This document shows, piece by piece, positions 17,686 through 27,800 of a stretch of DNA of 64,000 nucleotides. Every line of letters begins with the position of its first letter. The stretch's first letter is position 1. Source of the stretch: G965202665 sp965243835 (GTDB taxonomy: Bacteria; Actinomycetota; Acidimicrobiia; Spongiisociales; Spongiisociaceae); contig OZ251578.1 in the NCBI GenBank assembly GCA_965243835.1, positions 2,356,001-2,420,000 of the forward strand, read 5' to 3'. Both the position numbers and the translations under genes were made by a program. Below the pieces are notes generated by a model that was not told where the DNA came from, searched no databases, and saw only the letters and a list, made by a program, of their open reading frames with translations.

Positions 17686-19263
17686 TTACGGGTAGTGGTC
17701 GGGGAGGTCGTTTTCGTAGAGGACGGCGTCGCCGGGGCCCAGGTGGGAGCGCACCCAGCGCACGGCCTGCTCGCGGCCCGGGACCGACGTTACCTGCGCC
17801 TTTCCCTCTCGGGCGCCGGAGCGCAGGTCGTTGCGGTTGGTGGAGCCCACTATCACTAGGTGGTCGGCTGCTTGGGCGGCGGCGGCGGCGAAGCGGCGGT
17901 TCTCCTCGGGCTGGCGGGGGCCCAACTCCACCATTCCGGGGGTTACCACCGCCCGGCGCGCGCCGGGCGATCCCAGGCCGGCCAGCAATTTCAGGGCGCG
18001 GGCCGCTCCGGCCGGGTTGGAGTTGAAGGTGTCGTCGATGATCTCAAACCCCGCCTCGGAACGCGTAACCGACTGACGGTGCTCCACTCCCCGGAGCCGA
18101 CCGGCCCGTTCCGCCGCCCTCTCCATCGGGACCCCCAACTCCAAGGCGACGGCCACCGCGCAGGCCAGGTTGGCCGCAAACAATCCGGGCGCCGCCTCCC
18201 CCGCCGCCCGCCCGGCTGCCTCTATCACCAGCTTCCCGTCGATGGGGCGCACCCGCACATCGGCCGCCCCCTCCCCGGTTCCGCATCTGCGCACCGTTTT
18301 GCCGTCCGCTCCGGCTGACAAACGGTCGGCCAGCTCCGCCAGCTCCGGGTGGTCCACGTTCAAAATCACCACCGGCGCCGGGCCGGTTATCTCCGCTTTG
18401 GCCCGCACAATTCGCTCCACCGTCCGGAAACGTTGCAGGTGCACCGGGCCGATGGCGGTTATCACCGCAATCCGGGGGGGAATCCAGGCGCACAATTCGG
18501 CGATCTCCCCCGGCCCGTAGGTTCCCATTTCGGCCACGAACACTTCCGCGTCCGGGGTGAGATGGTCGTTCACCGCCCGGGCCAGGCCCAGCCGGTTGTT
18601 GAAGCTGGCCGGGCTGGCCACCACCCGCCGCTCCCCTTCCGCCAGCTCCCGCACGTAGCCCTTGGTGGAGGTTTTGCCGTAGCTGCCGGTGATCCCCACC
18701 ACGACCGGGGAAACCCGGCGCAGGACGGCGCGGGCCCGGCGCACGTATTTGCGGGTCAGGCGCCTCTCCAGCGGAGCGGCCGCCCACAACGCCAAATCCG
18801 TCATCGGAACCAGCAACGCCGCCCCCCAGGGAGCCAGCGCCCCCCACAGGCCGGAGCGGGAAGCGACCGCCGCCGCCAGGGCCGCCGCCCCCGACGAGGC
18901 GACCAACGTGAACGCCCCGGCGATGACCGCCAACCGCCGCAGGCGCGCTGTCCATCGCAACGGGGAGGTGCGTCCCCGCCAGGACAAGCCCGCCGGATAC
19001 CAGACGCAGGCCAAAATCGCCGCCGCCGGCCACACCGCCTCCCACCAGCCCCGGCCGGGGAAAACCAACCAGCCGACGACGGCCAGGGACGGGACGACCG
19101 CCAGAATACGATTTAGGACTCCCGACCGTCGCCACAAGCGGCACAAGGCGAACACCGAACCGGGCAGGTAATGCTCCCGTTGCGCCACCCGCAACCACCG
19201 CACCCCGGCCGCCGCCAAAGCCGCCGCCGCCAGAACCTCCCACAGCAAGTTCGCCGGCCGCAT
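17686..19263 (-). CDS. Membrane-anchored Mur ligase-family protein (MurF-like)
   Basis: About 525 residues. The first about 190 contain four or five hydrophobic segments. A Mur ligase catalytic region follows, with P-loop GITGSYGKTSTKGYV, then VAEMGTYGPGEI, and the ligase C-terminal domain with IIDDTFNSNPAGA and VTPGMVELGP. These match the MurF type, which adds D-Ala-D-Ala or a similar group in the cytosol. The N-terminal membrane part is unusual for housekeeping MurF, so a specialised wall or precursor ligase is possible. ATG 19263 has a G-rich site at good spacing; ATG 19272 is an alternative. It converges on the preceding gene with a 3-bp gap. Confidence 0.82.
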   Translation of the reverse strand: MRPANLLWEVLAAAALAAAGVRWLRVAQREHYLPGSVFALCRLWRRSGVLNRILAVVPSLAVVGWLVFPGRGWWEAVWPAAAILACVWYPAGLSWRGRTSPLRWTARLRRLAVIAGAFTLVASSGAAALAAAVASRSGLWGALAPWGAALLVPMTDLALWAAAPLERRLTRKYVRRARAVLRRVSPVVVGITGSYGKTSTKGYVRELAEGERRVVASPASFNNRLGLARAVNDHLTPDAEVFVAEMGTYGPGEIAELCAWIPPRIAVITAIGPVHLQRFRTVERIVRAKAEITGPAPVVILNVDHPELAELADRLSAGADGKTVRRCGTGEGAADVRVRPIDGKLVIEAAGRAAGEAAPGLFAANLACAVAVALELGVPMERAAERAGRLRGVEHRQSVTRSEAGFEIIDDTFNSNPAGAARALKLLAGLGSPGARRAVVTPGMVELGPRQPEENRRFAAAAAQAADHLVIVGSTNRNDLRSGAREGKAQVTSVPGREQAVRWVRSHLGPGDAVLYENDLPDHYP

Positions 19264-19264
19264 C

Positions 19265-19660
19265 TCAACCATCCCCCGACCCGGCGAGGCCGACTCCGGA
19301 TGGCTTCTCGACGACGATGCGCAAACGCTCCGGGGCGACCCCGGGCGGGTTGCGAGTCGCGCCCGCCGCAATCTCCAACCGGGCGCCTGCGCGCAAAACA
19401 GCCGCGGGGCGGGCAATGGAAACGCAAGCCCCACACAACAGACGCACCGGGCGAAACAGATCGGACAACACCTCCCCGCAGGAGTCATTAACCACCATCG
19501 CCCTCCGAGCCGCCCGGCAAGCAACCGAACCCCGCCGCCGCTCCGCCTCCAACGGCTTCCCGCTCGCCAACCCCAGCCACGGCGCCCACCGCGCCAAACG
19601 ATAGACGGGCGATGTCCGGGGGCGGGAACCCTCCCGTAATGCGTTCCGCATCGGCGCTTC
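19265..19660 (-). pseudogene. Decayed 3'-end copy of the adjacent alpha/beta hydrolase
   Basis: Translation gives RPRTSPVYRLARWAPWLGL, AGARLEI and PERLRIVVE-like stretches. These match the C-terminal half of the intact hydrolase next to it (RPRTSPAYRLVRWAHRLGL, CGARLEI, PDRLRRAVEE). The catalytic DD and GH residues of the parent are lost and deletions are present. The copy lies immediately downstream of the parent in the same orientation, offset by roughly 430 bp, as expected of a tandem duplication whose second copy has decayed. Confidence 0.75.
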
Positions 19661-19668
19661 CTTCATCA

Positions 19669-20430
19669 TCAGACCCGGCGGGGGCCCGCTTCGGCCAGCG
19701 TTTCTTCAACGGCGCGGCGCAAACGGTCGGGGGCGGCCCGGGGCAGATTGTGACCCGCGCCTTCTACGATCTCCAACCGGGCCCCGCACAGGTCGGCGGC
19801 GCGGCGGGCTACGGAGACGGGAACCTCCCGGTCGTCGGCTCCCCACAGCAGGCGCACCGGGCAGGACAGCCCGGACAACTCCTCCTCGTAGGACTCGTTG
19901 ACCGCCATCACCAGCACCTCCCGCATCACTCCCCGGGCCGCCCGGTAATCAGCCGAACCCCGCCGCCGCCGCTCCGCCTCCAGCCGCTCCCCGCTGACCA
20001 AACCCAGCCGGTGCGCCCATCGCACCAAGCGGTAGGCGGGGGATGTCCGGGGACGGGGACCATCGCGCGGGGAGGGGGCCAGCAACGGGGCGCCGGTCAA
20101 GACCAGTCCCGCCACCCGGTCGGGGCGGGCGGCCGCCAAGGCCGTCGCCACCCGCCCCCCGAAGGAATGGCCCACCACCACCGGCGGGACGGCAAAGTCG
20201 TCCAACACCCCGCCCACCGCCTGCGCGTAACCGGCCGCCCCCATGGCCCGGGCGGGAGGCGGGCTGGCCCCGAAACCGGGCAGGTCCAGGCTGACGGCGT
20301 CCATCCCGTCCAGAACCCGGTCGAAATCATGCCGGTCCCTCCCCCATCCGTGCAGGGCCAGCACCCGGGCCGCGCCCCGCCCGTAAACCTCGCCGAACAG
20401 GGCGCCCCCGCCGAAAGCCCTCAGCGCCAA
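19669..20430 (-). CDS. Alpha/beta hydrolase
   Basis: About 253 residues with the alpha/beta-hydrolase fold. The oxyanion region is LALHGWGRDRHDF, the nucleophile elbow is VVGHSFGGR, the acid is in LLWGADDREVP and the catalytic histidine is in VEGAGHNLPR. The start is uncertain: TTG at 20430 has GGGGAGGG upstream, while the frame stays open to a TTG at 20490 inside repeat-like sequence. It lies between the Mur ligase-like gene and inhA on the same strand. Substrate unknown. Confidence 0.85.
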   Translation of the reverse strand: MALRAFGGGALFGEVYGRGAARVLALHGWGRDRHDFDRVLDGMDAVSLDLPGFGASPPPARAMGAAGYAQAVGGVLDDFAVPPVVVGHSFGGRVATALAAARPDRVAGLVLTGAPLLAPSPRDGPRPRTSPAYRLVRWAHRLGLVSGERLEAERRRRGSADYRAARGVMREVLVMAVNESYEEELSGLSCPVRLLWGADDREVPVSVARRAADLCGARLEIVEGAGHNLPRAAPDRLRRAVEETLAEAGPRRV

Positions 20431-20460
20431 ACCGCCCTCCCCGTTTCCTCCCCGCCCCCC

Positions 20461-21290
20461 CCGAACCGGATACCCGCGCACCGCTCCCAACCCGGTCGAC
20501 GCCGAGAGAGAGCCCGCCCGCTCCCAACACCCGCACCGCCTCCGGAATCAACCGCAAAACGACCATACGAGAAGAACTCCGACATCCGCCAACCCCCGCC
20601 GGAAAACCGGGCTGACCCGACCCGGCGCGGCGTTTCCGCCATGCGGCGCATCCCAACACTCGGAACCGGACGGGAGAACAACCGCCCCATACAACCCCGG
20701 TGCCGAAACCGCCGACTACAACCGAAACGGACCATCACCCGCCGTCCTTCGCGCACGCGCCAAACCACCCTCCCCCCAAACCGGATACCCGCGCACCGCA
20801 CCCCCTCCCCGGTCGACGCCGGAAGAAAGCCCGCCCGCTCCCAATATCCGCCACGCCGTCAGAGCGCCGATCGGCCCCGGCCCGGAGCCAACTTCCCGCC
20901 CGCAGGTCGTATCCCGACGCTCGGAGGCCGCACGGGAAAGCCGCCGGCCCGGACCACCCCGACGCCGAAGCCGCCGACCGCAACCGAAACGGACCATCAC
21001 CCGCCATCCTCCGCCCCCGGACCACAATCGACCTCCCCGGCCCCCCTTGCCGACCCGCCGGAGCGCGCCCGCCCCGCCCCTCCGTCCTCCGCCGTCCGTG
21101 AACTAAACCGACCGCCAACGGCCCGACGCATCGTCCTACCGCCCCCGCACGATATGGTCCGAACAGCAACCCGCACGCGCCCCTCCCCCCGCCGCCTGCG
21201 CCGAAATCCCCAACCGCTCCCGTCCGAAATGATCGCCCGCGCAACACCGGCCAGGACCCGTCGCCGAAGGGGCTCTCCGGCGGGTGGAGC
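20461..21290. repeat. Gene-free spacer of two diverged repeat units
   Basis: No convincing gene. Two diverged units can be read: GGATACCCGCGCACCGC near 20468 and 20780, CCGGTCGACGCCG next to each, and CAACCGAAACGGACCATCAC near 20719 and 20980. The left unit runs into the 5' end of the alpha/beta hydrolase, so the array probably derives from duplication of that gene's upstream edge. Confidence 0.6.
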
Positions 21291-21293
21291 CGG

Positions 21294-22085
21294 TTAGGCG
21301 GAGGGGGCGCCGGCTGCGGCCACGGCATGAAAACCCCCGTCCACCCGCACTACCTCCCCGGTTACCCTAGTGGAAAAATCAGACATCAAAACGCAGATCA
21401 TGTTGGCTACCGGGGTGGGGTCGTTCACGTCCCAGGGCAGGGGGCTGCGCTCCGCCCACACCTCCCCGAAGTTGGAAAAACCGGCGATGCCCTTGGCGGC
21501 CACCGTGGCCAACGGCCCGGCCGACACCGCGTTCACCCGCACCCGGTCGGGACCCAGGTCGCGGGCCAGGTAACGGGTGACCGAAGCCAGCGCCGCCTTG
21601 CACACCCCCATCCAGTCGTATCCGGGCCAGGCCTGGGCCCGGTTGTCGAAATCCAGGGTGACCAGGGCCCCGCCCCCCGCCGCCCGCAACAGGGGGAGCA
21701 GTCCGACGGCCAACGTCTTGTAGGAGAAGGCGGAAGTTACGAAGGCGGCGGAGGCGCTGTCGGCGGGAGCGGTCAGGAAGTTTCCCCCCAGCGCGTCCCC
21801 GGGGGCGTAGGCGATGGCGTGCAAAGCCCCGTCCAACCCGTCCCACTGCTCCCGCAACGATTCGGCCAAGGCCTCCATATGGGCGGGCTGGTTGATGTCC
21901 AACTCGTAGATTTCGCATTCCCGGGGCAGGCGCCGGGCGGCCCGTTCAGTGAGGCGCATCCCCCGTCCGAACCCGGTGAGGGCCACCTCCGCCCCCTGCT
22001 CCTGGGCCACCCGGGCCGTGTGCCAGGCGATGGAGCCGTCGGTGAGCACCCCGGTGATCAGCAGACGCTTGCCCGCCAGTAGCAT
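21294..22085 (-). CDS. inhA: Enoyl-[acyl-carrier-protein] reductase (InhA/FabI)
   Basis: A 263-residue enoyl-ACP reductase of the mycobacterial InhA type. It starts with LLAGKRLLITGVLTDGSIAW and has RVAQEQGAEVALTGFGR and the catalytic YDWMGVCKAAL (Tyr-x6-Lys). DFDNRAQAWPGYDW and AGPLATVAAKGI correspond closely to InhA. It performs the last reduction of fatty-acid elongation, using NADH. The gene begins 16 bp after acs in the same orientation, so the two may form an operon. Confidence 0.92.
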   Translation of the reverse strand: MLLAGKRLLITGVLTDGSIAWHTARVAQEQGAEVALTGFGRGMRLTERAARRLPRECEIYELDINQPAHMEALAESLREQWDGLDGALHAIAYAPGDALGGNFLTAPADSASAAFVTSAFSYKTLAVGLLPLLRAAGGGALVTLDFDNRAQAWPGYDWMGVCKAALASVTRYLARDLGPDRVRVNAVSAGPLATVAAKGIAGFSNFGEVWAERSPLPWDVNDPTPVANMICVLMSDFSTRVTGEVVRVDGGFHAVAAAGAPSA

Positions 22086-22101
22086 TTCCGCCCTCCCCCG
22101 T

Positions 22102-24057
22102 TCAGTCTTCGGGCGGGGCGGCCGCCGCTTTTTGGGCGATTTCGGCCACGATGTCGGCGTTGGCCAGGGTGGTCACATCCCCCAGGCTGCGCTGTTCGGA
22201 AATGTCCCGCAACAGGCGCCGCATGATCTTGCCGGAGCGGGTTTTGGGAACGTCGGGCGTGAACACGATGCTTTTCGGCTTGGCGATGGGCCCGATGGAG
22301 GAAGCCACATGCTCGCGCAACTCGTCCAGCAGCGCCGCATCCCCCTCCGCGCCTTCCCGCAGGCTGACGAAAGCGGCGATGGCCTGGCCGGTCAGGGGGT
22401 CGGAGCGCCCCACCACCGCCGCCTCCGCCACCGCCGGATGGGAAACCAGGGCCGACTCCACTTCCATGGTGGAAATGTTGTGGCCGGCCACCAGCATCAC
22501 ATCGTCCACCCGGCCCAACAGCCAGAAATAACCGTCTTCGTCCAACTTGGCCCCGTCCCCGGGGAAATACATTCCCTCAAACCGGGACCAGTAGGTGTCT
22601 ATGTAACGCTGGTCGTCCCCCCAAATGGAGCGCAACATCGACGGCCACGGCCCTTTGACGACCAGGTAGCCGCCCCCCTCCTCCACCGGATTTCCATCCT
22701 CGTCCACCACCCCGGCGACGATGCCCGGCATGGGATGGGTGGCGCTGCCCGGCTTGGCGGCGGTAATCCCCGGCAGGGGCGAGATCATTATGGAACCGGT
22801 TTCGGTCTGCCACCAGGTGTCGACGATGGGGGCCCAGCCGCCGCCGATGTGTTCGTGATACCACATCCAGGCTTCGGGGTTGATCGGCTCGCCCACCGTG
22901 CCCAGAAGCCGCAAGGAGGACAGGTCGTGGCGCCGTGGAAACTCCTCGCCCCATTTCATAAAGGCCCGGATGGCGGTGGGGGCGGTGTACAGCTGGGTGA
23001 CCCCGTATTTGGCGACGATGGACCACAGGCGGTCCCGTTCCGGGAAGTCGGGGGTCCCCTCGTACATCACCGACGTAGCGCGGTTGGCCAGCGGCCCGTA
23101 CACGATGTAGGTGTGGCCGGTCACCCAGCCGATGTCGGCCGCGCACCACCAGATGTCCCGGTCGGGCTTGATGTCGAACACCAGGCTGTGGGTGGCGGCC
23201 GCCCCCACCAGGTATCCGCCGGTGGTGTGCATAATCCCCTTGGGCTTGGCGGTGGTGCCGGAAGTGTAAAGAATGTACAGCAGGTCTTCGGCCCCCATGA
23301 CCTCCGGGGGGCATTCCGCAGCCCGCCCCTCCACCAGGTCGTGCCACCACACGTCCCGCCCTTCCCGCATAGTCACCGGTTGCGCGGTGCGGCGCAGGAC
23401 GATGCACGCGCGAATGCGGTCGGTGCGCTCCATGGCCGCATCGGCCGCCCCTTTCAGATCCACCACCTTCCCTCTCCGCCAAGCCCCGTCGCAGGTGATC
23501 AGAACCTCCGCCCCGGCGTCCTCCACCCGGTCTACGATGGCGTCCGAGGAGAAACCGCCGAAGATAACGCTGTGCGCCGCCCCGATGCGGGCGCAGGCCA
23601 GCATGGCCGTGGCCAACTCGGGCACCATTCCCATATACACCGCCACCCGGTCGCCTTTTTTGACCCCCAACTCCCGCAGGCCGTTGGCGAAGCGGCACAC
23701 CTCCTCGTACAATTCCCGGTAGGTGATGACCCGCTCCTCCCCCGGCTCCCCCTCCCAGAAGTAGGCCGTCCGCTCCCCGTAGCCCGCCTCTATATGGCGG
23801 TCCAGGCAGTTGTAGGAAATGTTCAACTCCCCGTCGGAGAACCACTTGTAGAAGGGGGGGTCGGAGTCGTCCAGCGTCACCGTCGGCTCCCGAAACCAGG
23901 TAACCCGGCGCCGGGCGGCCTCCGCCCAGTAGGCGACCGGGTCGGCCGCGGCCCGCTCCCGGATTCCGGGGGCGGCGTTGGCCTGCGCCGTGAAATCGGG
24001 ATGGGGCGGGAAAGTGCGTTCCTCCCGCAACAGGTCGGCTATGGCTCCTTCGGACAT
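22102..24057 (-). CDS. acs: Acetate-CoA ligase (acetyl-CoA synthetase)
   Basis: A 651-residue AMP-forming acetyl-CoA synthetase, the usual family length. Key motifs are ILYTSGTTAKPKG for ATP binding, DIGWVTGHTYIVYGPL, DTWWQTETGSIM, GRVDDVMLVAGHNIST in the hinge and TRSGKIMRR with the catalytic and acetylatable lysine. It converts acetate, ATP and CoA to acetyl-CoA. Confidence 0.96.
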   Translation of the reverse strand: MSEGAIADLLREERTFPPHPDFTAQANAAPGIRERAAADPVAYWAEAARRRVTWFREPTVTLDDSDPPFYKWFSDGELNISYNCLDRHIEAGYGERTAYFWEGEPGEERVITYRELYEEVCRFANGLRELGVKKGDRVAVYMGMVPELATAMLACARIGAAHSVIFGGFSSDAIVDRVEDAGAEVLITCDGAWRRGKVVDLKGAADAAMERTDRIRACIVLRRTAQPVTMREGRDVWWHDLVEGRAAECPPEVMGAEDLLYILYTSGTTAKPKGIMHTTGGYLVGAAATHSLVFDIKPDRDIWWCAADIGWVTGHTYIVYGPLANRATSVMYEGTPDFPERDRLWSIVAKYGVTQLYTAPTAIRAFMKWGEEFPRRHDLSSLRLLGTVGEPINPEAWMWYHEHIGGGWAPIVDTWWQTETGSIMISPLPGITAAKPGSATHPMPGIVAGVVDEDGNPVEEGGGYLVVKGPWPSMLRSIWGDDQRYIDTYWSRFEGMYFPGDGAKLDEDGYFWLLGRVDDVMLVAGHNISTMEVESALVSHPAVAEAAVVGRSDPLTGQAIAAFVSLREGAEGDAALLDELREHVASSIGPIAKPKSIVFTPDVPKTRSGKIMRRLLRDISEQRSLGDVTTLANADIVAEIAQKAAAAPPED

Positions 24058-24311
24058 TTCTCCCTCGCTTGACGGTGCGGTCCCTCCGGCCGGGGTCGCC
24101 CCCAGAATAACGGATGACGCGACCCGGCGTTGCTCCTTAGGCGCATAGAGACGATTATTCGGACTCCGCGTGGGAGCGGTGGGGGCGTCCGGGCGGCGGT
24201 TATGTTGGGAAAAAACGGGGGGTAATTAATAACGGCCGGGCGATAATGCAATCAGGAGTCGGTTCCCCCGGGTACCTCCTTAGGCCGGACTATCCGGGGG
24301 GCCGCACTTTT

Positions 24312-24329
24312 CGTTCGGTCGTCCGAACG
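24312..24329 (+). other. Perfect 7-bp hairpin
   Basis: CGTTCGG and CCGAACG pair around a TCGT loop. It lies in a 790-bp stretch between acs and the giant surface-protein gene. No U-rich tail follows on the plus strand, so terminator function is unclear. Confidence 0.4.
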
Positions 24330-24369
24330 GCCAGGTCACTATATCACACGTTTTTTACAGGATGTCTAA

Positions 24370-24720
24370 TCGCACAACCGGGAGGGCGGTGGGCGCATCC
24401 TGCTGGTGGGAAGCCGAGCGGCGCTGGACACCCGCCTGGGCAGGCGGCGTTCAACGCGGCCAAAGCGGGAGTGGTCGCCTTGGCGCAAACCGCCGCCCTG
24501 GAGCTGGATGAGGCGAACATCACCGTCAACGTGATCCCGCCGTCGGTAATCGACGCTCCCGCCACCCGGGCCCGACGACACATGCGCCAACCTCTCCTCC
24601 CGGTAGCGCCGTTGACTGTTACGCACATCGCCGGGCTCCTTTTTCCACCGCGTTCGCCGTCGGCCCGGACCGAATTTAGGCGCCCCTCCGTTGACAACCT
24701 ACGGCCTCCGGGTTGTATTA
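24370..24720 (+). pseudogene. SDR gene remnant
   Basis: Coding traces of an SDR are visible but broken. ILLVGSRAALDTRLG is read in one frame and AAFNAAKAGVVALAQTAALE, then ITVNVIPPSVIDAPATRA, in another, so there is a frameshift near 24440. The N-terminal Rossmann part is absent. The C-terminal part is hard to recognise after about 24600. This is the only protein-like content between acs (24057) and the surface-protein gene (24847). Confidence 0.6.
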
Positions 24721-24755
24721 CCGCTGGAGCGGTGGCGGCGGTGACGGGACGTAAT

Positions 24756-24782
24756 TTGACAAATTGGGGGGGGGGGTAGCGT
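24756..24782 (+). promoter_or_regulatory. Putative promoter with poly-G spacer
   Basis: A consensus TTGACA (24756-24761) is followed by AATT and eleven consecutive G residues (24766-24776), then TAGCGT (24777-24782), which fits the TANNNT pattern of a -10 element. The spacer is 15 bp, two short of optimal. The predicted transcript would start about 55-60 bp before the ATG at 24847. Slippage in the G tract would change spacer length and so promoter strength. Confidence 0.5.
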
Positions 24783-24846
24783 TTTGGATATCGGGTCGGC
24801 CCGATGGGAATGTACGCGAGGTCGGTGTTGAGACGGAAAGGAAGCG

Positions 24847-27800
24847 ATGATGCGGCGGATGTTGGTTGCGGTTGCGGCGGTGGGTTTGGCGTCGGCGCTT
24901 CTGTCCGCTCCGGTTCCGGTGGTCGGGCAGTCGGGAACGATCGCCCTTAGTTTGGTGGATGCTTCGTCTACTTCCACAACCGTGACGGAGATAGCGGAAG
25001 GCGCGGGTCAGCAAACCTTAAAGGTGAAAGCCGTCGCCTCCGCGTCGACTACGTCCAACGTGACCGTGAACATAACGGTGGGAGCGTCGGGCGGAACCGC
25101 CACCCTCACCACTGACTACACCCGGGGGGCGAGCACCACCACGGTAACGATCAACTCCGGCGACACGGAGGGTCTTTCATCTGATATTACGATCACGCCG
25201 GCAAGCGACACGACAGCCGAGGTAGACGAGACGATCCGGTTCACGGGCACGGCGACCAACTATACCGTAACGCAGGTTGATTTGACGATCACGGATCGGA
25301 CGATCATTCTTAGTTTGGTGGATGCGTCGGATACCGCCAGAACCGTGGCGGCGATAGCGGAAGACGGGGGTCAGCAAACTTTAAAGGTGAAAGCCGTCAC
25401 ATTGGCCGCGACGTCGGCCAACTTGACCGTGAACGTGAACGTGGGAGCGGCGGGCGGAACCGCCACCCTCACCACTGACTACACCCGGGGGGCGAGTACC
25501 ACCACGGTGACAATCAACTCCGGCGACACGGAGGGTCTTTCTTCTAACATTACGATCACTCCGGTAAGCGATACATCAGCCGAAGGAGACGAGACGATCC
25601 GGTTCACGGGCACGGCGACCGGATATACCGTAACGCAAGTTGATTTGACGATCACGGATCGGCATATCACTCTTAGTTTGGTGGAAGCGGCGGATAATTC
25701 CATGGAGGTGACGGCGGTGGAAGAAGACGGGGGTCAGCAGACTTTACAGGTGAAAGCCGTCGCTTCGGCGGCGACGACGGCCAACGTGACCGTGAACGTG
25801 ACGGTGGGAACGGCGGGCGGAACCGCCACCCTCACCACTGATTTCACCCGGGGGGCGAGTACCACCACGGTGACAATCAACTCCGGGGCTACGGAGGGGT
25901 TTTCCTCCATTATTACGGTCACGCCGGTAAGCGATACAATAACCGAGGAACATGAGACGATCTGGTTCACGGGCGCGGCGAACGGGTATACGTTGGTATC
26001 GCTGGTTGATTTGACAATCACGGATCAGGATCGGTGGATTAGAGTGGATGTGAACAATCCGCAGGTTACAGAGCCTGGCGCGGCTGGATGGCCTGGGATC
26101 GGTACGAATCATAACGGGGGTGCTACTTTGGGTGGTGTCACGAACGAGGTGTTTACGGCTTCTACCAGGTCTACGTATGGCTCTAATTTATCCCCCTCCA
26201 TCCATTTCAAAGCGATTAGTACTGACTGGACTGATGTCGGTAGTAGTGATTATAATGATCCCGCTATAAGGAGTGCCTGGGTGACTATTTCTGCTAACTC
26301 GGTTTCCGCCAATCGGTATCATAATCAGTGGGGTGGAAATTTTATTAGGGTTCAACTTCAGGGTGACCATGTGGCGGAGCCGGATGAGTATTATCAGATT
26401 GCTATGTTAGAACCCCCGACGGGTTTTCAGAGCATTAATGGCCGGGTTACGATAAAGGATGATGATACGCGGGTAGATTTGACGGTGGATGCCGACAGCG
26501 GAGAGGATGGAAACCAGACGGTGTTAGCGGAGGGTGATAACGGGTCGGGCGTTACCGTGTCGGGCAGGTTTTCCGGTTCGTCTTCGGTGATTAAGACAGA
26601 TACGGTGGTGACCTTGTCGGCGGAGGGGGCGGCTTCTCCCAATGCGGGGGAGGCGGGGACAGGTGATCTTACATATGCTCCGTCGTCGCCGAATACGTTT
26701 ACCATTCCGGCGGAGAAAATATTGTCGTCGGACTCGACGACAGCGGCTTCCACTACGTTGACGGGGTTGTCGATCGCCGACGATGACGTGGTGGAGGGAC
26801 CGGAGACGTTCCGAGTGGGAGTTTCCTCGGATTTGGGCGCCAACGGGGGGGCGACGATGACGATTACCGATGATGATACGGATATTGCGTTGTCGGTAAG
26901 CACGGAGGCGGTGGCGGAGGACGATGGTGCGACGACGGTGACGGTTACGGCTAGTTTCGCGGGGTCGTCGTCGGAGTTGACATCGGCGACGGATGTGACG
27001 GTGACGGTAGGAGCGGGCGATAGCAACGGGGCTACTCCGGGGACGGATTTCATGACATCGGGAACGGATGTGACGAACCACGAGTTCACTATCAGCATCC
27101 CGGCGGGGAATACGGAGGGGAGCAAGGCTTTTACCTTGACGCCCACGACGGACTCTGACACGGAGGGGATAGAGAAAATCAAGGTTTCCGGGACGGCGAC
27201 AGTCGGGGAGGCGGTTACGGTCACTCCGGCGGAGATCAGCCTCGCCGACCAGAGCATTACTTTGAGTTTGCACGAGGCGGCTGACGGCGACCCGGATCTG
27301 TCGGCGGTCAGCGAGAGGGGCGGGGCGCAGACAGTGCGGGTGAAAGCCGCCGCCGGGGCGGCGGTGTCCTCGGAGACGACGGTGACGGTTACTGTGGGCG
27401 CGGCGGGCGGCACCGCCACGGAGGGTTCGTCCGCTGATTACACGAGGAGCGCCGGAACGGTGGATGTCACTATTGCGAACGGGGACACCGAGGGTACGGC
27501 GGATGTGACGATCACTCCCCGGGATGACGGCGTGGCGGAGGGGCCGGAGACTATCCGGTTCAGCGGCGCGGCCAGCGGGTTTCTGGTGGTCGGGGATGAT
27601 TTGAAGATTACCGAGACGATCGAACTCGTGTTGATCGGGAGCGCGGTGGGCGAAGGGGATACGAACGCGGGGGCGGTGACGGCTACCGCCCGGTTCGCGG
27701 GGGCGTCGTCGTCGGATTTGACGGAGGCGACGGATGTGGAGTTGTCGTTTGGGGCGGGAGCGAACACGCAGGGGGCGGATTTCACCGCTCCGACGCCGGC

